64,000 bases of DNA from Agrobacterium tumefaciens. Lineage in GTDB: Bacteria; Pseudomonadota; Alphaproteobacteria; Rhizobiales; Rhizobiaceae. Position 1 is the first letter of the stretch; every line of letters starts with the position of its first letter. Positions 15,688 to 26,918 of this stretch are shown piece after piece. A model generated the notes under the pieces. That model was not told where the DNA came from. It did no database searches and saw nothing but the letters and a program-made list of their open reading frames with translations. The position numbers and the translations under genes were made by a program. Where the stretch lies: NCBI RefSeq assembly GCF_009649785.1, contig NZ_WJOK01000003.1:124001-188000 (forward strand). The letters are read 5' to 3'.

Positions 15688-17247
15688 TCACGCCTCGGGA
15701 AGCGTGGTGTTCCAGACCCGGACCTTTTCAATGTTTCTGTCCGAGCAGGAAACGATCTCGAACTCGAACCCGTCGCCGGAAACACGTTCGCCGATCTCGG
15801 GAAGGCGATTGAGGCGCCAGAGGATGTAGCCGGCGACGGTGGAGTAACGATCGTCCTCGTCCACCAGATCGATATCCAGCAGATAGGATACCCGTCTCAC
15901 GTCGACAGCGCCGTCCAGCAGCCAGGAACCGTCCTCTGCCCGTTCCGAAATCTGCGATTCCTCGCCCTCATCCGGAAATTCGCCGGCGATAGCCTCGAGA
16001 ATGTCGGTAGGCGTCGTTATTCCCTGAAGCGTGCCGTATTCGTCGACGATGACGGCCATCTGGAGCGGGGATTTGCGCAGCTGCTCCATGACCTGCAACG
16101 CGGTGGCGCTTTCATGCACGACGAGGGGTTGGCGCAGCGAGCGCTCTAGGTTCAATTTGCCGTCATGCAGAAGATCGCGCAGCAAGTCCCTTGTTGCGGC
16201 GACACCGAGGAACGAATCCAGCTTGCCCTGCGCGAGCATCAGGCGGGAATGGTCGAGTTCCAGCAGGCGGTTCCTTAGCGTATCGTGGTCGGCGTCGACA
16301 TCGAGCCAGTCGATTTCCGTCCGTGGCGTCATGATTGATACTACCGGGCGCTCGGCAAGCGTAAGGACACCGCGGATCATGTCCTTTTCCTCGGATTTGA
16401 ACAGGTCGCTTCGTGCCGCCTGTGCCGCGATGACGTCGGCTGTCTCGCCAAGGGACTGTTCTTCGCCGACACGGCCGCCCAGAAGCCGCAGAATGGCATC
16501 GGACGTCCGCTCACGCATATCACCGGCGGTGATACGTCTTTCGCGATTGCGCCTGCCAATCTGGTTTGCCGCCTCGATGAGCACGGAAAAGCCGATTGCG
16601 GCATAGAGGTAACCCTTGGGAAGGTGGAAGCCGAAGCCTTCGACGATCAGGCTGAAGCCGATCATCAACAAGAAGCCGAGGCAGAGAATGACCACGGTGG
16701 GGTGTTTCGACACGAAGCTCATCAGCGGCTTCGATGCTGCCATCATCACGGCCATGGCCACGCAGACGGCGGTAATCATCACCCAGAGATTGTTGACCAT
16801 GCCGACGGCGGTGATGACGCTGTCGAGCGAGAACACGGCATCAAGCACGACGATCTGCACGATCACCTGCCAGAAGACGGCATGGACGACCTTGCCCTGT
16901 TTTGGCTTATGCGCGCCCTCCAGCCGTTCGTGCAGTTCCATCGTTCCCTTGGCGAGCAGGAACGCACCACCGAGAATGAGGATGAGGTCGCGCCCGGAGA
17001 AGGAGAAGTCCGCGACCTGAAATAGCGGCCGCGTCAACGTCACGATCCATGAAATCGAAAACAGCAGCAGAATGCGCATGACAAGCGCCAGCGACAGACC
17101 GACGATCCGCGCCTTGTGGCGTTGATGCGGCGGCAGCTTGTCGGCGAGGATCGCGATGAAAACGAGGTTGTCGATACCGAGGACGACTTCGAGGACGATA
17201 AGGGTAACGAGGCCGATCCAGATATTTGGATCTGCGAGGAATTCCAT
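15688..17247 (-). CDS. TerC-family membrane protein with CBS pair and CorC/HlyC domain (YoaE type)
   Basis: 519 residues. Residues ~1-230 are the TerC-like membrane domain with about seven helices and two acidic motifs, [11 protein letters not shown] at 20-30 and [10 protein letters not shown] near 137, which are the putative metal sites of the family. CBS domains follow at about 300-420 ([37 protein letters not shown]), and a CorC/HlyC transporter-associated domain ends the protein (from [11 protein letters not shown]). TerC relatives such as Alx and MeeF/MeeY export manganese or act in metalation of exported proteins. Function in this organism is inference. Convergent with the phosphatase operon. 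Confidence 0.88.
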   Translation of the reverse strand: MEFLADPNIWIGLVTLIVLEVVLGIDNLVFIAILADKLPPHQRHKARIVGLSLALVMRILLLFSISWIVTLTRPLFQVADFSFSGRDLILILGGAFLLAKGTMELHERLEGAHKPKQGKVVHAVFWQVIVQIVVLDAVFSLDSVITAVGMVNNLWVMITAVCVAMAVMMAASKPLMSFVSKHPTVVILCLGFLLMIGFSLIVEGFGFHLPKGYLYAAIGFSVLIEAANQIGRRNRERRITAGDMRERTSDAILRLLGGRVGEEQSLGETADVIAAQAARSDLFKSEEKDMIRGVLTLAERPVVSIMTPRTEIDWLDVDADHDTLRNRLLELDHSRLMLAQGKLDSFLGVAATRDLLRDLLHDGKLNLERSLRQPLVVHESATALQVMEQLRKSPLQMAVIVDEYGTLQGITTPTDILEAIAGEFPDEGEESQISERAEDGSWLLDGAVDVRRVSYLLDIDLVDEDDRYSTVAGYILWRLNRLPEIGERVSGDGFEFEIVSCSDRNIEKVRVWNTTLPEA

Positions 17248-17548
17248 GGTCAGGGGCCTTTATGGGAACGGGCGCGAAAGCAAAAAGCCCCGGACTGAAC
17301 ATCCGAGGTTGAAACCCGTTTCGTTGAAGAAAACAAGAAAGGACGAGGCTGGCTTCGCTTTACGCAAGCCAGCCTCGTTCGGTGTCGACTATCGTCGGTA
17401 CTGTCGCCTTCGTCAGGCATATCGCGGAATTATCCCACTATCAGTCAATTCATATGCACGTGGCAGTAGCAGATTCCGGGCGGTCGGGGAAGCGTTTTGC
17501 GTGCATCATCCTTTGCGAGGCAGATTTGCAATCCTCCCTGCAAGGGCA
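17248..17548. other. 301-bp gap between the TerC-type gene and the DUF1402 gene
   Basis: No supported gene. It holds the strong hairpin at 17344-17377 described separately, plus the leader of the TerC-type gene (17248-17343). I looked for a yybP-ykoY manganese riboswitch, common before TerC genes, and did not find its conserved core. Confidence 0.6.
17344..17377 (-). terminator. Strong hairpin: terminator of the DUF1402 gene or leader element of the TerC gene
   Basis: A perfect 12-bp stem, CGAGGCTGGCTT (17344-17355) with AAGCCAGCCTCG (17366-17377), and a 10-base loop. Read on the minus strand it is followed by a broken pyrimidine tract (TCCTTTCTTGTTTTCTTC). It sits 170 bp after the DUF1402 stop and about 100 bp before the TerC start, so termination or attenuation are both possible. 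Confidence 0.6.
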
Positions 17549-18565
17549 TTATCGCGTTTTTTCACCGATATCCGAGGTGGTTCGCTTGTCGATGGCCTTG
17601 CCATCGAGGATGCCTCTCAGAACGTCGAGGCGCTCGTTGATAAGCCATCCATAGTAGTTTTCAACCGGCAGCAGGTTCTTTGCGCCTGCATCCACGGCCG
17701 TCCGCAGGCGTTCGGCGCGACGCCGGGGTTGGCCGACATTGTAGAGAGTGGCGGTGATGCCGGGATTGCCGGAAATGTCGAAGCCTTTTTCCCTGTAGGC
17801 GTCGATGGAATCTCGAAGGATAGCGGCGATGTAGATGATGCTCCGGTCAGGATCCATGACGTCACGGTAGATCTCTTTCGGCCTGTCGGCGGAGAGTTTC
17901 GGCAGACCACTGGTTCTGTTTACGAGATCGGTAACCTGCAGCGCCGTCAACGGGCTGATCTGGCCAAGACCAAAGGTCTGTCCGGCATAGAAGGGCTGGA
18001 AGAAGGCCCGCTGGAACGAAATCGCTTCATAGCTCACGCCATCGACGACCTTGCCGCGGAAACTTGCATCCCAAACGATATCGCGGCAGCTCCATTGCTC
18101 GGATGTCGTGGCAAGCGTCGCGCAGGAGCGGAATTCCGGACGCTCGAGAAACGTCTTCAGGGCAACGCCCTGATAGCTGAATTTTATATCGAGTTCCGCA
18201 TAGGAAATGGCCTTGACGTAATATGTCTGAAGGCGGTCCACGGCGGTGACGTTGAAAGTGTGTTCGCCAACGATGGCGCCGACGATGTGGATAGGATCGA
18301 TGCCATAGGCCGCTCCCGCCTTCCTGATCTTGCCGAGTAGACCGGGTTCGCTGTTTAGAAGATCGACCGTCTTGCGGAATTTTTCCTCATAGGTCGTGGA
18401 AAACGCCCTGGTCCTGATCGCCGAGGCCTGAGGTATTTCCGGCTGTTGGGCGGAGCGGTTTCCGGGAGGTACGACGACCATCTGCTGCGCTGCGGCATTT
18501 GAGGGCAGGCAGGCCAGTGCCAGAATGACAGCGGCCGCGCGGGTGGTCTTCGCAAACAGGCTCAT
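17549..18565 (-). CDS. DUF1402 family exported protein, lytic-transglycosylase-like
   Basis: 338 residues with a Sec signal peptide (MSLFAKTTRAAAVILALACL, cleavage after AAA near 26). The start at 18565 is chosen because it gives this signal peptide; the longer frame adds an unrelated basic stretch. Three blocks resemble the lysozyme-fold transglycosylase motifs in order: an acidic residue in IVGAIVGEHTFN, then FGLGQISP (compare GLMQI), then TLYNVG (compare AAYNAG). The family is unnamed (DUF1402). I infer a periplasmic peptidoglycan-acting enzyme with Glu of GEH as candidate catalytic acid. It stands alone, divergent from the BTLCP gene. Confidence 0.75.
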   Translation of the reverse strand: MSLFAKTTRAAAVILALACLPSNAAAQQMVVVPPGNRSAQQPEIPQASAIRTRAFSTTYEEKFRKTVDLLNSEPGLLGKIRKAGAAYGIDPIHIVGAIVGEHTFNVTAVDRLQTYYVKAISYAELDIKFSYQGVALKTFLERPEFRSCATLATTSEQWSCRDIVWDASFRGKVVDGVSYEAISFQRAFFQPFYAGQTFGLGQISPLTALQVTDLVNRTSGLPKLSADRPKEIYRDVMDPDRSIIYIAAILRDSIDAYREKGFDISGNPGITATLYNVGQPRRRAERLRTAVDAGAKNLLPVENYYGWLINERLDVLRGILDGKAIDKRTTSDIGEKTR

Positions 18566-18823
18566 GCAGCGTTCTCTAATATATGGATTACTATTGCGTG
18601 ACGGCCTCTTCATAGGCAGGCCGCCCCGGCGTGGCAAGTTCCCGCTGCTCACTTTACCGTTGCTGGCCGTTCAGATGCCGTGGCTACCCCGGCGTTATCC
18701 CAGTCAACGCCGCTCCTTGTCGGGACCATAGGGAGCGGAATTATCGGGTTCGTTAAAAGTCGAGCATTTTGTTTCATGTGAACTCAAATCGCCACCGGTA
18801 GGTCATGTCGTCAGGAGACGAAC

Positions 18824-19489
18824 ATGACCCATCTCATCAAATTGCTGCAAGCATGTTTCATTCTGGCCGTCGCGGGTTTCGCTGCGCCGGTGCAGGCGTC
18901 TCCTTCGATGCAGACTGGCAAGTTCACGTCGCAGCCCATCGGGCATTACGATTTCTGCAAGCGGCATACGGATGAATGTCAGCCGGTCAGGGAAATGCCG
19001 CCGCTCAGTCTTACGCCTGATGTCTGGGCTACCCTTGTTTCGATCAACAGCGCAGTCAATATCGAAATCGACCAGCGTTCCGACATGGAAGTGTGGGGTT
19101 ACGAGGACTATTGGGAGTATCCCTATAACGGCGCGGGAGACTGCGAGGACCTCACGCTGGAGAAACGGAAACGGCTTATGGATGCCGGTTTCCCGGTTTC
19201 CGATCTGCTGATCACCGTTGTCCGGGACGAAAAAGGCGATGGCCATGCCATCCTCACGGTAAGAACGGACCGCGGAGATTTCATTCTCGACAATATGAAA
19301 TCGAAGATCTTTCGCTGGGACGAAACGCCCTATACCTATCTCAAGCGTCAATCCACGGAACATGCCGGTCGGTGGGTGGATATTGAAGGCTCCGGTTCGC
19401 CCGCCATCGCCGCCCGCGAGGTTGGCCGGGCCACCGCCACCTCCGCAACCGCGCGCCGCAACATCCTCGACATCATCATGGGGCGCTGA
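18824..19489 (+). CDS. Transglutaminase-like cysteine peptidase (BTLCP, DUF920)
   Basis: 221 residues with a signal peptide (hydrophobic FILAVAGFAAPVQA, cleavage near ASP at about 26). The catalytic triad of the bacterial transglutaminase-like cysteine proteases is visible: Cys in GAGDCEDL, His in DGHAILT and Asp in FILDN. Two further cysteines lie in FCKRHTDEC before the domain. Relatives include LapG, a periplasmic protease that cleaves adhesins under c-di-GMP control, but no LapD-like partner is nearby, so the target is unknown. AGGAG eight bases before the ATG supports the start. Confidence 0.85.
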   Translation: MTHLIKLLQACFILAVAGFAAPVQASPSMQTGKFTSQPIGHYDFCKRHTDECQPVREMPPLSLTPDVWATLVSINSAVNIEIDQRSDMEVWGYEDYWEYPYNGAGDCEDLTLEKRKRLMDAGFPVSDLLITVVRDEKGDGHAILTVRTDRGDFILDNMKSKIFRWDETPYTYLKRQSTEHAGRWVDIEGSGSPAIAAREVGRATATSATARRNILDIIMGR

Positions 19490-19559
19490 AGCTTTCACCT
19501 CGTTGCGGATCGGAAAGCCCCGAAGGGCCGCCCGGTCCGGATATGCCCCATGGTTCGTT

Positions 19560-20645
19560 TCACCGGCCTCCGAGGCCGGCTCCGGTTTCTTCATCAAATA
19601 AATGCAGGTCGGTCGGGTTGATGTCGAGGCCGACGACTTCGCCGCTCCTGACCTCACTGCGTCCCTGTATAGCGATGACCACTTCGGTCGATGTGCCAAG
19701 GGTGAGGAAGGTGGCCGAACCTGTGGTTTCCACGGCCGAAACAGGTAACGTCAGCGCCGCGCCGGTTGCGGTTCGACATCGGATGTGTTCCGGCCTGATA
19801 CCAACGATGACACGCTTGCCGGGCGATAAGGGAGCCGGGTTTTTGATGGACTGCTGCGGCTCGCCTTCACTGAAACGAAGCTGAAGCGCCGCGCCGTCCG
19901 GGCTGACCGTTGCCGGAATGAAATTCATTGCCGGTGAACCGATGAAGCCAGCAACAAAACGATTGACCGGGCGGTCGTATAATTCCAGTGGCGTGCCCTG
20001 CTGTTCGATCACGCCGTCGCGCATGACGACGACGTGATCCGCCATCGTCATAGCCTCTATCTGGTCATGGGTGACATAGACCGAGGTGGCGTGCAAGCGG
20101 TCGTGCAACGCTCGGATTTCCTTGCGCATGTGCACACGCAGGGCCGCGTCTAGATTGGAGAGCGGTTCGTCGAACAGGAATGCCTGCGGGTTGCGGATGA
20201 TCGCGCGGCTCATCGCCACACGCTGGCGCTGCCCGCCGGAAAGTTCGCGCGGATAGCGCTTCATCAGCTTTGACAGGCCTGTGGTGGCTGCAACCTCCTC
20301 TGCCGCCTTGCGGGCTTCCGATTTTGCCACGCCGCGCATGCGCAGCGAGTAGGTCAGGTTCTCCTCCACCGTCATGTGCGGGTAGAGCGCATAGGACTGG
20401 AACACCATCGCCACATCGCGCTTGCGCGGCGGCACACCGTTCATCAAAGTGCCTGCAATACGCATGTCGCCGCTCGATATGGTTTCCAGCCCCGCCAGCG
20501 AACGCAGCAAGGTGGACTTTCCGCAACCGGACGGGCCGACGAGGGCGACGAAGGTGCCCTTCTTGATGGAAAGATGGATGTTCTTCAGCGCGTGGAAGGC
20601 GCCGTAATATTTGTTTACGCCGGAAAGTTCGATCTGAAGGGTCAT
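19560..20645 (-). CDS. Sugar ABC transporter ATP-binding protein (UgpC/MalK type)
   Basis: 361 residues. Walker A GPSGCGKST, Q-loop VFQSYALYPHMT, signature LSGGQRQR, Walker B AFLFDEPLSNLD and switch VTHDQIEAMTMA, followed by a C-terminal TOBE/OB region (from about 240) as in MalK/UgpC. The start at 20645 overlaps the upstream permease stop (ATGA); the longer frame is part of the permease region. It is last in the operon that begins with the Gfo/Idh gene at 25733. Confidence 0.92.
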   Translation of the reverse strand: MTLQIELSGVNKYYGAFHALKNIHLSIKKGTFVALVGPSGCGKSTLLRSLAGLETISSGDMRIAGTLMNGVPPRKRDVAMVFQSYALYPHMTVEENLTYSLRMRGVAKSEARKAAEEVAATTGLSKLMKRYPRELSGGQRQRVAMSRAIIRNPQAFLFDEPLSNLDAALRVHMRKEIRALHDRLHATSVYVTHDQIEAMTMADHVVVMRDGVIEQQGTPLELYDRPVNRFVAGFIGSPAMNFIPATVSPDGAALQLRFSEGEPQQSIKNPAPLSPGKRVIVGIRPEHIRCRTATGAALTLPVSAVETTGSATFLTLGTSTEVVIAIQGRSEVRSGEVVGLDINPTDLHLFDEETGAGLGGR

Positions 20646-21469
20646 TTTAACGCTCCCGATGTCAGGCCGGAAACGATGCGGCGCTGCAAGAGAATGAACA
20701 GGGCAAGAATGGGCGTCACATACATGGTCGCATAGGCCATGATGTTGTTCCATTCGCTGGTGTTGGGGCCCATGAAGGAATTGAGGCCGACACTGGCAGG
20801 CTGCAATTCAGCCGCCTGGATCATCGATTTCGAATAGACGAATTCCCCGAATGCCTGCATGAAAATGAGAATGGCGCTGACGAGAATGCCGTTTCTGGCA
20901 AGCGGCAGCACGATGTTGAAGAAGGCGCCGACGCGGGAATTGCCGTCCACAAGCGCTGCCTCTTCCAGCTCCTGCGGCACCGCCATGAAGGTTGCGCGCA
21001 CCAGCACCACGAAGAAGGGCATGCTTTTCGCCGCAATGGCGAGAATGACCGACAGGCGGGGATAATCCAGCAGACCCATTTGCGAGAAGCCGACGAAGAT
21101 CGGCGTAATCATAAGGGACGCCGGCAGAACCTGCAGCATGAGGATGAGGAAGAGGCCGATATCAACCCAGACGTTGCGATAGCGCGCCAGCACATAGGCG
21201 CAGCCAACGCCAAGCACGGTGATGAGCGCCACGGCACTTGAAGCGATGAGCACCGAATTCCACAGATAACGGCCCATATTGCGGCTTTCCCAGACATAGG
21301 CATAGGTCTGCCATTGCGGATCGGCCGGCCAGAAGCCCGGCGGGTTCGCAAACATCTCCGAGCCGCTTTTCAGCGAGGTCAGATACATCCAGTAGAGCGG
21401 AAAGAGATAGATGACGGCAAGCACGATGGCGATTGCCAGCATCAACCGGTTGCGGGTCGTGATACTCAT
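20642..21469 (-). CDS. Sugar ABC transporter permease (MalG/UgpE type)
   Basis: 275 residues, about six membrane helices. The EAA loop is EAALVDGNSRVGAFFNIVLP and the N-terminus has the short AIAIVLAVIYLFPLYWM helix normal for MalG-type subunits. It overlaps both neighbours by four bases (ATGA), showing tight coupling with the other permease and the ATPase. Confidence 0.92.
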   Translation of the reverse strand: MSITTRNRLMLAIAIVLAVIYLFPLYWMYLTSLKSGSEMFANPPGFWPADPQWQTYAYVWESRNMGRYLWNSVLIASSAVALITVLGVGCAYVLARYRNVWVDIGLFLILMLQVLPASLMITPIFVGFSQMGLLDYPRLSVILAIAAKSMPFFVVLVRATFMAVPQELEEAALVDGNSRVGAFFNIVLPLARNGILVSAILIFMQAFGEFVYSKSMIQAAELQPASVGLNSFMGPNTSEWNNIMAYATMYVTPILALFILLQRRIVSGLTSGALK

Positions 21470-22368
21470 CCGCGCACCTCATGCCGTGTCGAGCGCACAT
21501 AAACGACGGAAGCCAGCATGACGAAAACGATCATGATGACGGAGATCGTCGCGCCCTTGCCGAAATCATATTGCCGGAACGAAAGATCCCAGGCCCAATA
21601 TTGCGCCACGTTGGAACTGTTGTTGGGCCCGCCATCGGTGATGGCGGCGAAAAGATCGAACTGCTGAAGCGTGAAGATCAGGCCGAGCGAGATGATCGCG
21701 CCGATGGTGGAACGCATCATCGGCAGGGTGATGGTGTAAAAACGCTGCCAGGCGTTCGCGCCATCCAGCTCCGCCGCTTCGTAGAGATCGCCGGGGATGG
21801 AGGCGAGGCCGACAGAAAGAAGGATCATGTTGAACGAGGTGCCGAGCCAGATATTGGCGATGACCACGGCCCAGAGCGAAAAATTCGCGTCCGATCGCCA
21901 GAAGATATTGCCTGAGATCATGCCGCTTTCCCGCAGGAAGAAATTCAGCACGCCGAAATCGCCTGACAATATCCAGTTCCAGATCGCGCCGACGACGAGG
22001 CCGGGCATGACCCAGGAAACGAGGAACAGCCCGCGCAGCCAGGTGGCGCCGGGAAAGTTAACCCAGAAGAACAGCGCCAGACCGAAGCCGATGGCAAATT
22101 GCCCGGCAATCGAGGTGACGACAAAGGTGACGGTGTTGAAAAGGATCGGCAATGTTTCCGGTTGCCGGAACAGGTCGATATAATTCTTGAAGCCGACGAA
22201 GGGGCGCACGAAGGTGCCCAGGCTGAACATGTCGACTTCCTGAAAGCTCATGACGATGTTGTAGATGAGCGGCAGGCCCGCCATGACGAACAGGAAGCCC
22301 AAAGGAAATGCGACGAGGATGAGGTCGAAACCACGACCGTCGCTGACGCTGGAAAACAGTTTTTTCAT
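21466..22368 (-). CDS. Sugar ABC transporter permease (MalF/UgpA type)
   Basis: 300 residues with six predicted helices and the EAA loop EAAELDGANAWQRFYTITLP. It forms the heterodimeric channel with the following permease. A 114-bp gap with a GC-rich hairpin separates it from the upstream binding-protein gene, the normal arrangement that lets the binding protein be made in excess. Confidence 0.92.
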   Translation of the reverse strand: MKKLFSSVSDGRGFDLILVAFPLGFLFVMAGLPLIYNIVMSFQEVDMFSLGTFVRPFVGFKNYIDLFRQPETLPILFNTVTFVVTSIAGQFAIGFGLALFFWVNFPGATWLRGLFLVSWVMPGLVVGAIWNWILSGDFGVLNFFLRESGMISGNIFWRSDANFSLWAVVIANIWLGTSFNMILLSVGLASIPGDLYEAAELDGANAWQRFYTITLPMMRSTIGAIISLGLIFTLQQFDLFAAITDGGPNNSSNVAQYWAWDLSFRQYDFGKGATISVIMIVFVMLASVVYVRSTRHEVRG

Positions 22369-22449
22369 GAAACATCCTCACAAGCTCCGATCGGGGCCGC
22401 CGCTGCATAAAGCAGCAGGCAGCCCCACCGGGAGGAACCCCTTGGATGG

Positions 22450-22467
22450 GGCCGGGTGAACCCGGCC
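22450..22467 (-). other. Intercistronic hairpin after the binding-protein gene
   Basis: GGCCGGG (22450-22456), TGAA loop, CCCGGCC (22461-22467). No T run follows, so it is more likely an mRNA-protecting or partial-attenuation structure than a full terminator. Confidence 0.5.
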
Positions 22468-22482
22468 GCCCGCCCAGACAGA

Positions 22483-24686
<2,204 letters not shown>

Positions 24687-24698
24687 GTCTGTCGGTCC

Positions 24699-25733
24699 TT
24701 ATGCTGCGATGGAAACGCGCTGGCCGATGCGGGCGCTTTCAATCGCGCCGATCACCATTGCCAGGCTGTTGATGTTGTCGAAGGAGGCCGTTTCCGGCAT
24801 CTGGCCGGTACGGATGGATTGAAGAAACGAGAGTATGACGCTGGCGTGGCCGTGCGTATCCTTCTCGGAAATACTGTCGGAAACGTTTACGGTCTTGAAT
24901 CCGCGTAGAAGACCCGGCTCTTCGCCGGCGACGGATGCGGAGAAATTGTCTTCGCCGTCCCAGAGGATCATGCCCTTGGAGCCAATCAGCCGCCAGCGGG
25001 CTTCCCAACTGGTTCTTTCGCCTTCCGCGCACCAGGAGCCGCGATAGGTAAACACCACATCGTTGGAGAATTCGAATATGGCATTGGCGCTTGCCCCGTG
25101 GGCGTACCAGGAGCCTGCCGGATTTTTCTCCACGCAAAACACGGAGAGCGGCTTTTCATCGGCGACGAAACGCGCCGCATCGAAAGTGTGGATCGCCATG
25201 TCGAGAAGAAGAACGTTCTTCATCTCCTCGCGGAAACCGCCGAAATGGGGTCCGAGGAAAAAGTCGCAGTGAATGGCCGTCAAATCACCGATAATACCGT
25301 CTTCCACGGCCCGGCGCAGCCGTCGGATGCCGGAGATAAAGCGCCGGTTTTGCACCACAGCATGAATTTTTCCGGCCTTTTCCGCCAGTTCCACCAGCTT
25401 TTCGGCTTCTTCCATCGAGGCCGCAAGCGGCTTTTCGCTGAGCACATGGCACCCGGCTGCAAGACCGGTTTCAACCACGGCATACCGTGCCTGCGGGATG
25501 ACGACATCGAACAGGATGTCGGCTTTGGTCCGTGCGAGAACATCGCGGAGATCGACGCCGATGATGACGTCGGTGAGGGAGAATTCTTCGGCAAGCGCGC
25601 GTGCCGTGTCTTCGTTCAGATCGACGAACCCGACTATCTTGATCGCGCCGAGAATGTCCGGCGTCGATTGAATGGCGCGCAGCCAACCTTTGGCCATAGC
25701 TCCGCACCCGCATAAAACGGCATTATATGTCAT
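24699..25733 (-). CDS. Gfo/Idh/MocA family NAD(P)-dependent oxidoreductase
   Basis: 344 residues. The Rossmann motif is LCGCGAMAKG at about 7-16, and the family hallmark Lys is in SEKPLA near 100. The catalytic His-containing segment is DMAIHTFDAARF. The start at 25733 (MTYNAVL) follows a GGAGAGAAG ribosome site. It is the first gene of the sugar operon, reading away from the palindromic operator at 25777. Likely oxidises the sugar or polyol imported by the ABC system. A second copy of the operator motif lies inside the gene at 24876-24893. Confidence 0.9.
   Translation of the reverse strand: MTYNAVLCGCGAMAKGWLRAIQSTPDILGAIKIVGFVDLNEDTARALAEEFSLTDVIIGVDLRDVLARTKADILFDVVIPQARYAVVETGLAAGCHVLSEKPLAASMEEAEKLVELAEKAGKIHAVVQNRRFISGIRRLRRAVEDGIIGDLTAIHCDFFLGPHFGGFREEMKNVLLLDMAIHTFDAARFVADEKPLSVFCVEKNPAGSWYAHGASANAIFEFSNDVVFTYRGSWCAEGERTSWEARWRLIGSKGMILWDGEDNFSASVAGEEPGLLRGFKTVNVSDSISEKDTHGHASVILSFLQSIRTGQMPETASFDNINSLAMVIGAIESARIGQRVSIAA
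24876..24893. promoter_or_regulatory. Possible intragenic auxiliary LacI operator
   Basis: GTCGGAAACGTTTACGGT matches the main operator at 25777-25794 at 15 of 18 positions, including the unbroken AAACGTTTACG core. It lies about 900 bp into the operon, as auxiliary operators of LacI-type systems can. Confidence 0.4.
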
Positions 25734-25776
25734 CTTCTCTCCCCGGTCTCTGGGCAAACTCCTCTTTGCGCAGAGC

Positions 25777-25794
25777 GTCGTAAACGTTTACGAC
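25777..25794. promoter_or_regulatory. Main LacI-type operator of the sugar operon
   Basis: GTCGTAAACGTTTACGAC is a perfect 18-bp palindrome with the CG centre typical of LacI-family sites. It stands between the divergent Gfo/Idh gene (start 25733) and the LacI gene (start 25873), and can control both. Confidence 0.85.
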
Positions 25795-25872
25795 ACTAGG
25801 ATGATCATGTTAGATATGTCAATACCGTTATTGGGGACGCATATTTCGTACCCGGCTCAGGAGGGGGAGTGC

Positions 25873-26910
25873 ATGAAAGGAATTCGTCAGCTTGCCGATT
25901 ATCTGGAGATATCGATAGGCACCGTTTCCCGTGCCTTGAACGGCAAGCCCGACGTTAACGAGGAGACGCGGCGGCGTGTTCTGGAGGCGGCGGAAAAACT
26001 TGGCTATGTCGCAAACCAGTCAGGCCGCAGCCTCAGGCAGGGGACGACTAACGTCATCGGCCTGATGACCGGCAGCGACGCGCAGACGGTGGAGAACTCC
26101 GACAACTTCTTCATGGGAGTGACGGATGGTTTGCAAAGCGTGTTTTCCGCTCACAATCTCGATCTTATCGTTCTGCCGTGTCCCGGTGAGGAAGACCCGG
26201 ACGAATATCTCAAGCGCATGGTGGCGCGCCGCATGGTGGATGCGATGATCATTTCCTCGACCCGCCGTGTCGATAAGCGTGTCGATTTTTTAAAGCAGAC
26301 CCGCTTGCCTTTCGTAACGCTCGGCCGCACCTCTTCCAGCGCCGATCATGCGTGGATCGATCTCGATTTCGAGGAGGTTGCGCGCAGTGCCGTCAACCGG
26401 CTCGCCGCTGCCGGCCATCGCACCATTGCGGTTGCCGCACCCGATAGCGACGTCAATCTCGGTTATGTTTTCATGGACGGGTACCGGCGCGGACTGGAGG
26501 AGAACGGCATTGCTTACGATCCCTCTCTGGTCATCCGGGCGAAATCGAGCGAGCAGGGCGGATATCACGCCGCCAGCGAGTGGCTACAGATGCGGCCGCG
26601 GCCAACCGCGCTTGTGCTGATCTATGAGCTGATGGCCCTTGGCCTTTATCGCCGTCTGGCGGAAGTGGGACTGAAACCGGGACGGGATCTTGCGGTCATC
26701 GGTTTTCGCGATGGTCCACGCGGCCAGTTTCTCGAACCGCGATTGACCAGTTTCCGCATGTCCCTGCACGATCTCGGCGTAATGGTAGCCCAGACGCTTC
26801 TGTCTACAATGCCGGCCTATGCGCCGTTTTACCCAAATCAGGCGCGTTACTGCGTCTGGCCGATGCAGCTTGTCGCCGGAGAGAGCGACCCAGGCCCCGC
26901 ATCATTATAG
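25873..26910 (+). CDS. LacI-family regulator of the sugar operon
   Basis: 345 residues. The N-terminal HTH is MKGIRQLADYLEISIGTVSRALNG, with the second helix IGTVSRALN and the hinge GRSLRQG, then an effector-binding domain ending in VIGFRDGPRGQ. GGAGGGGGAG before 25873 fixes this start. A longer in-frame reading upstream crosses the operator and is rejected. Divergent position and operator indicate local, probably autoregulated repression of the sugar operon. Confidence 0.92.
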   Translation: MKGIRQLADYLEISIGTVSRALNGKPDVNEETRRRVLEAAEKLGYVANQSGRSLRQGTTNVIGLMTGSDAQTVENSDNFFMGVTDGLQSVFSAHNLDLIVLPCPGEEDPDEYLKRMVARRMVDAMIISSTRRVDKRVDFLKQTRLPFVTLGRTSSSADHAWIDLDFEEVARSAVNRLAAAGHRTIAVAAPDSDVNLGYVFMDGYRRGLEENGIAYDPSLVIRAKSSEQGGYHAASEWLQMRPRPTALVLIYELMALGLYRRLAEVGLKPGRDLAVIGFRDGPRGQFLEPRLTSFRMSLHDLGVMVAQTLLSTMPAYAPFYPNQARYCVWPMQLVAGESDPGPASL

Positions 26911-26918
26911 GCGTGGCG

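Noticed and set aside
17248-17450. yybP-ykoY manganese riboswitch before the TerC-type gene
   Set aside because: The conserved GGGGAGUAG-type core and paired loops are not recognisable; only a simple hairpin is seen.
25672-25872. In-frame upstream extension of the second LacI gene
   Set aside because: It overlaps the divergent dehydrogenase start and the perfect operator, and the HTH begins at the ATG at 25873 with a strong ribosome site.
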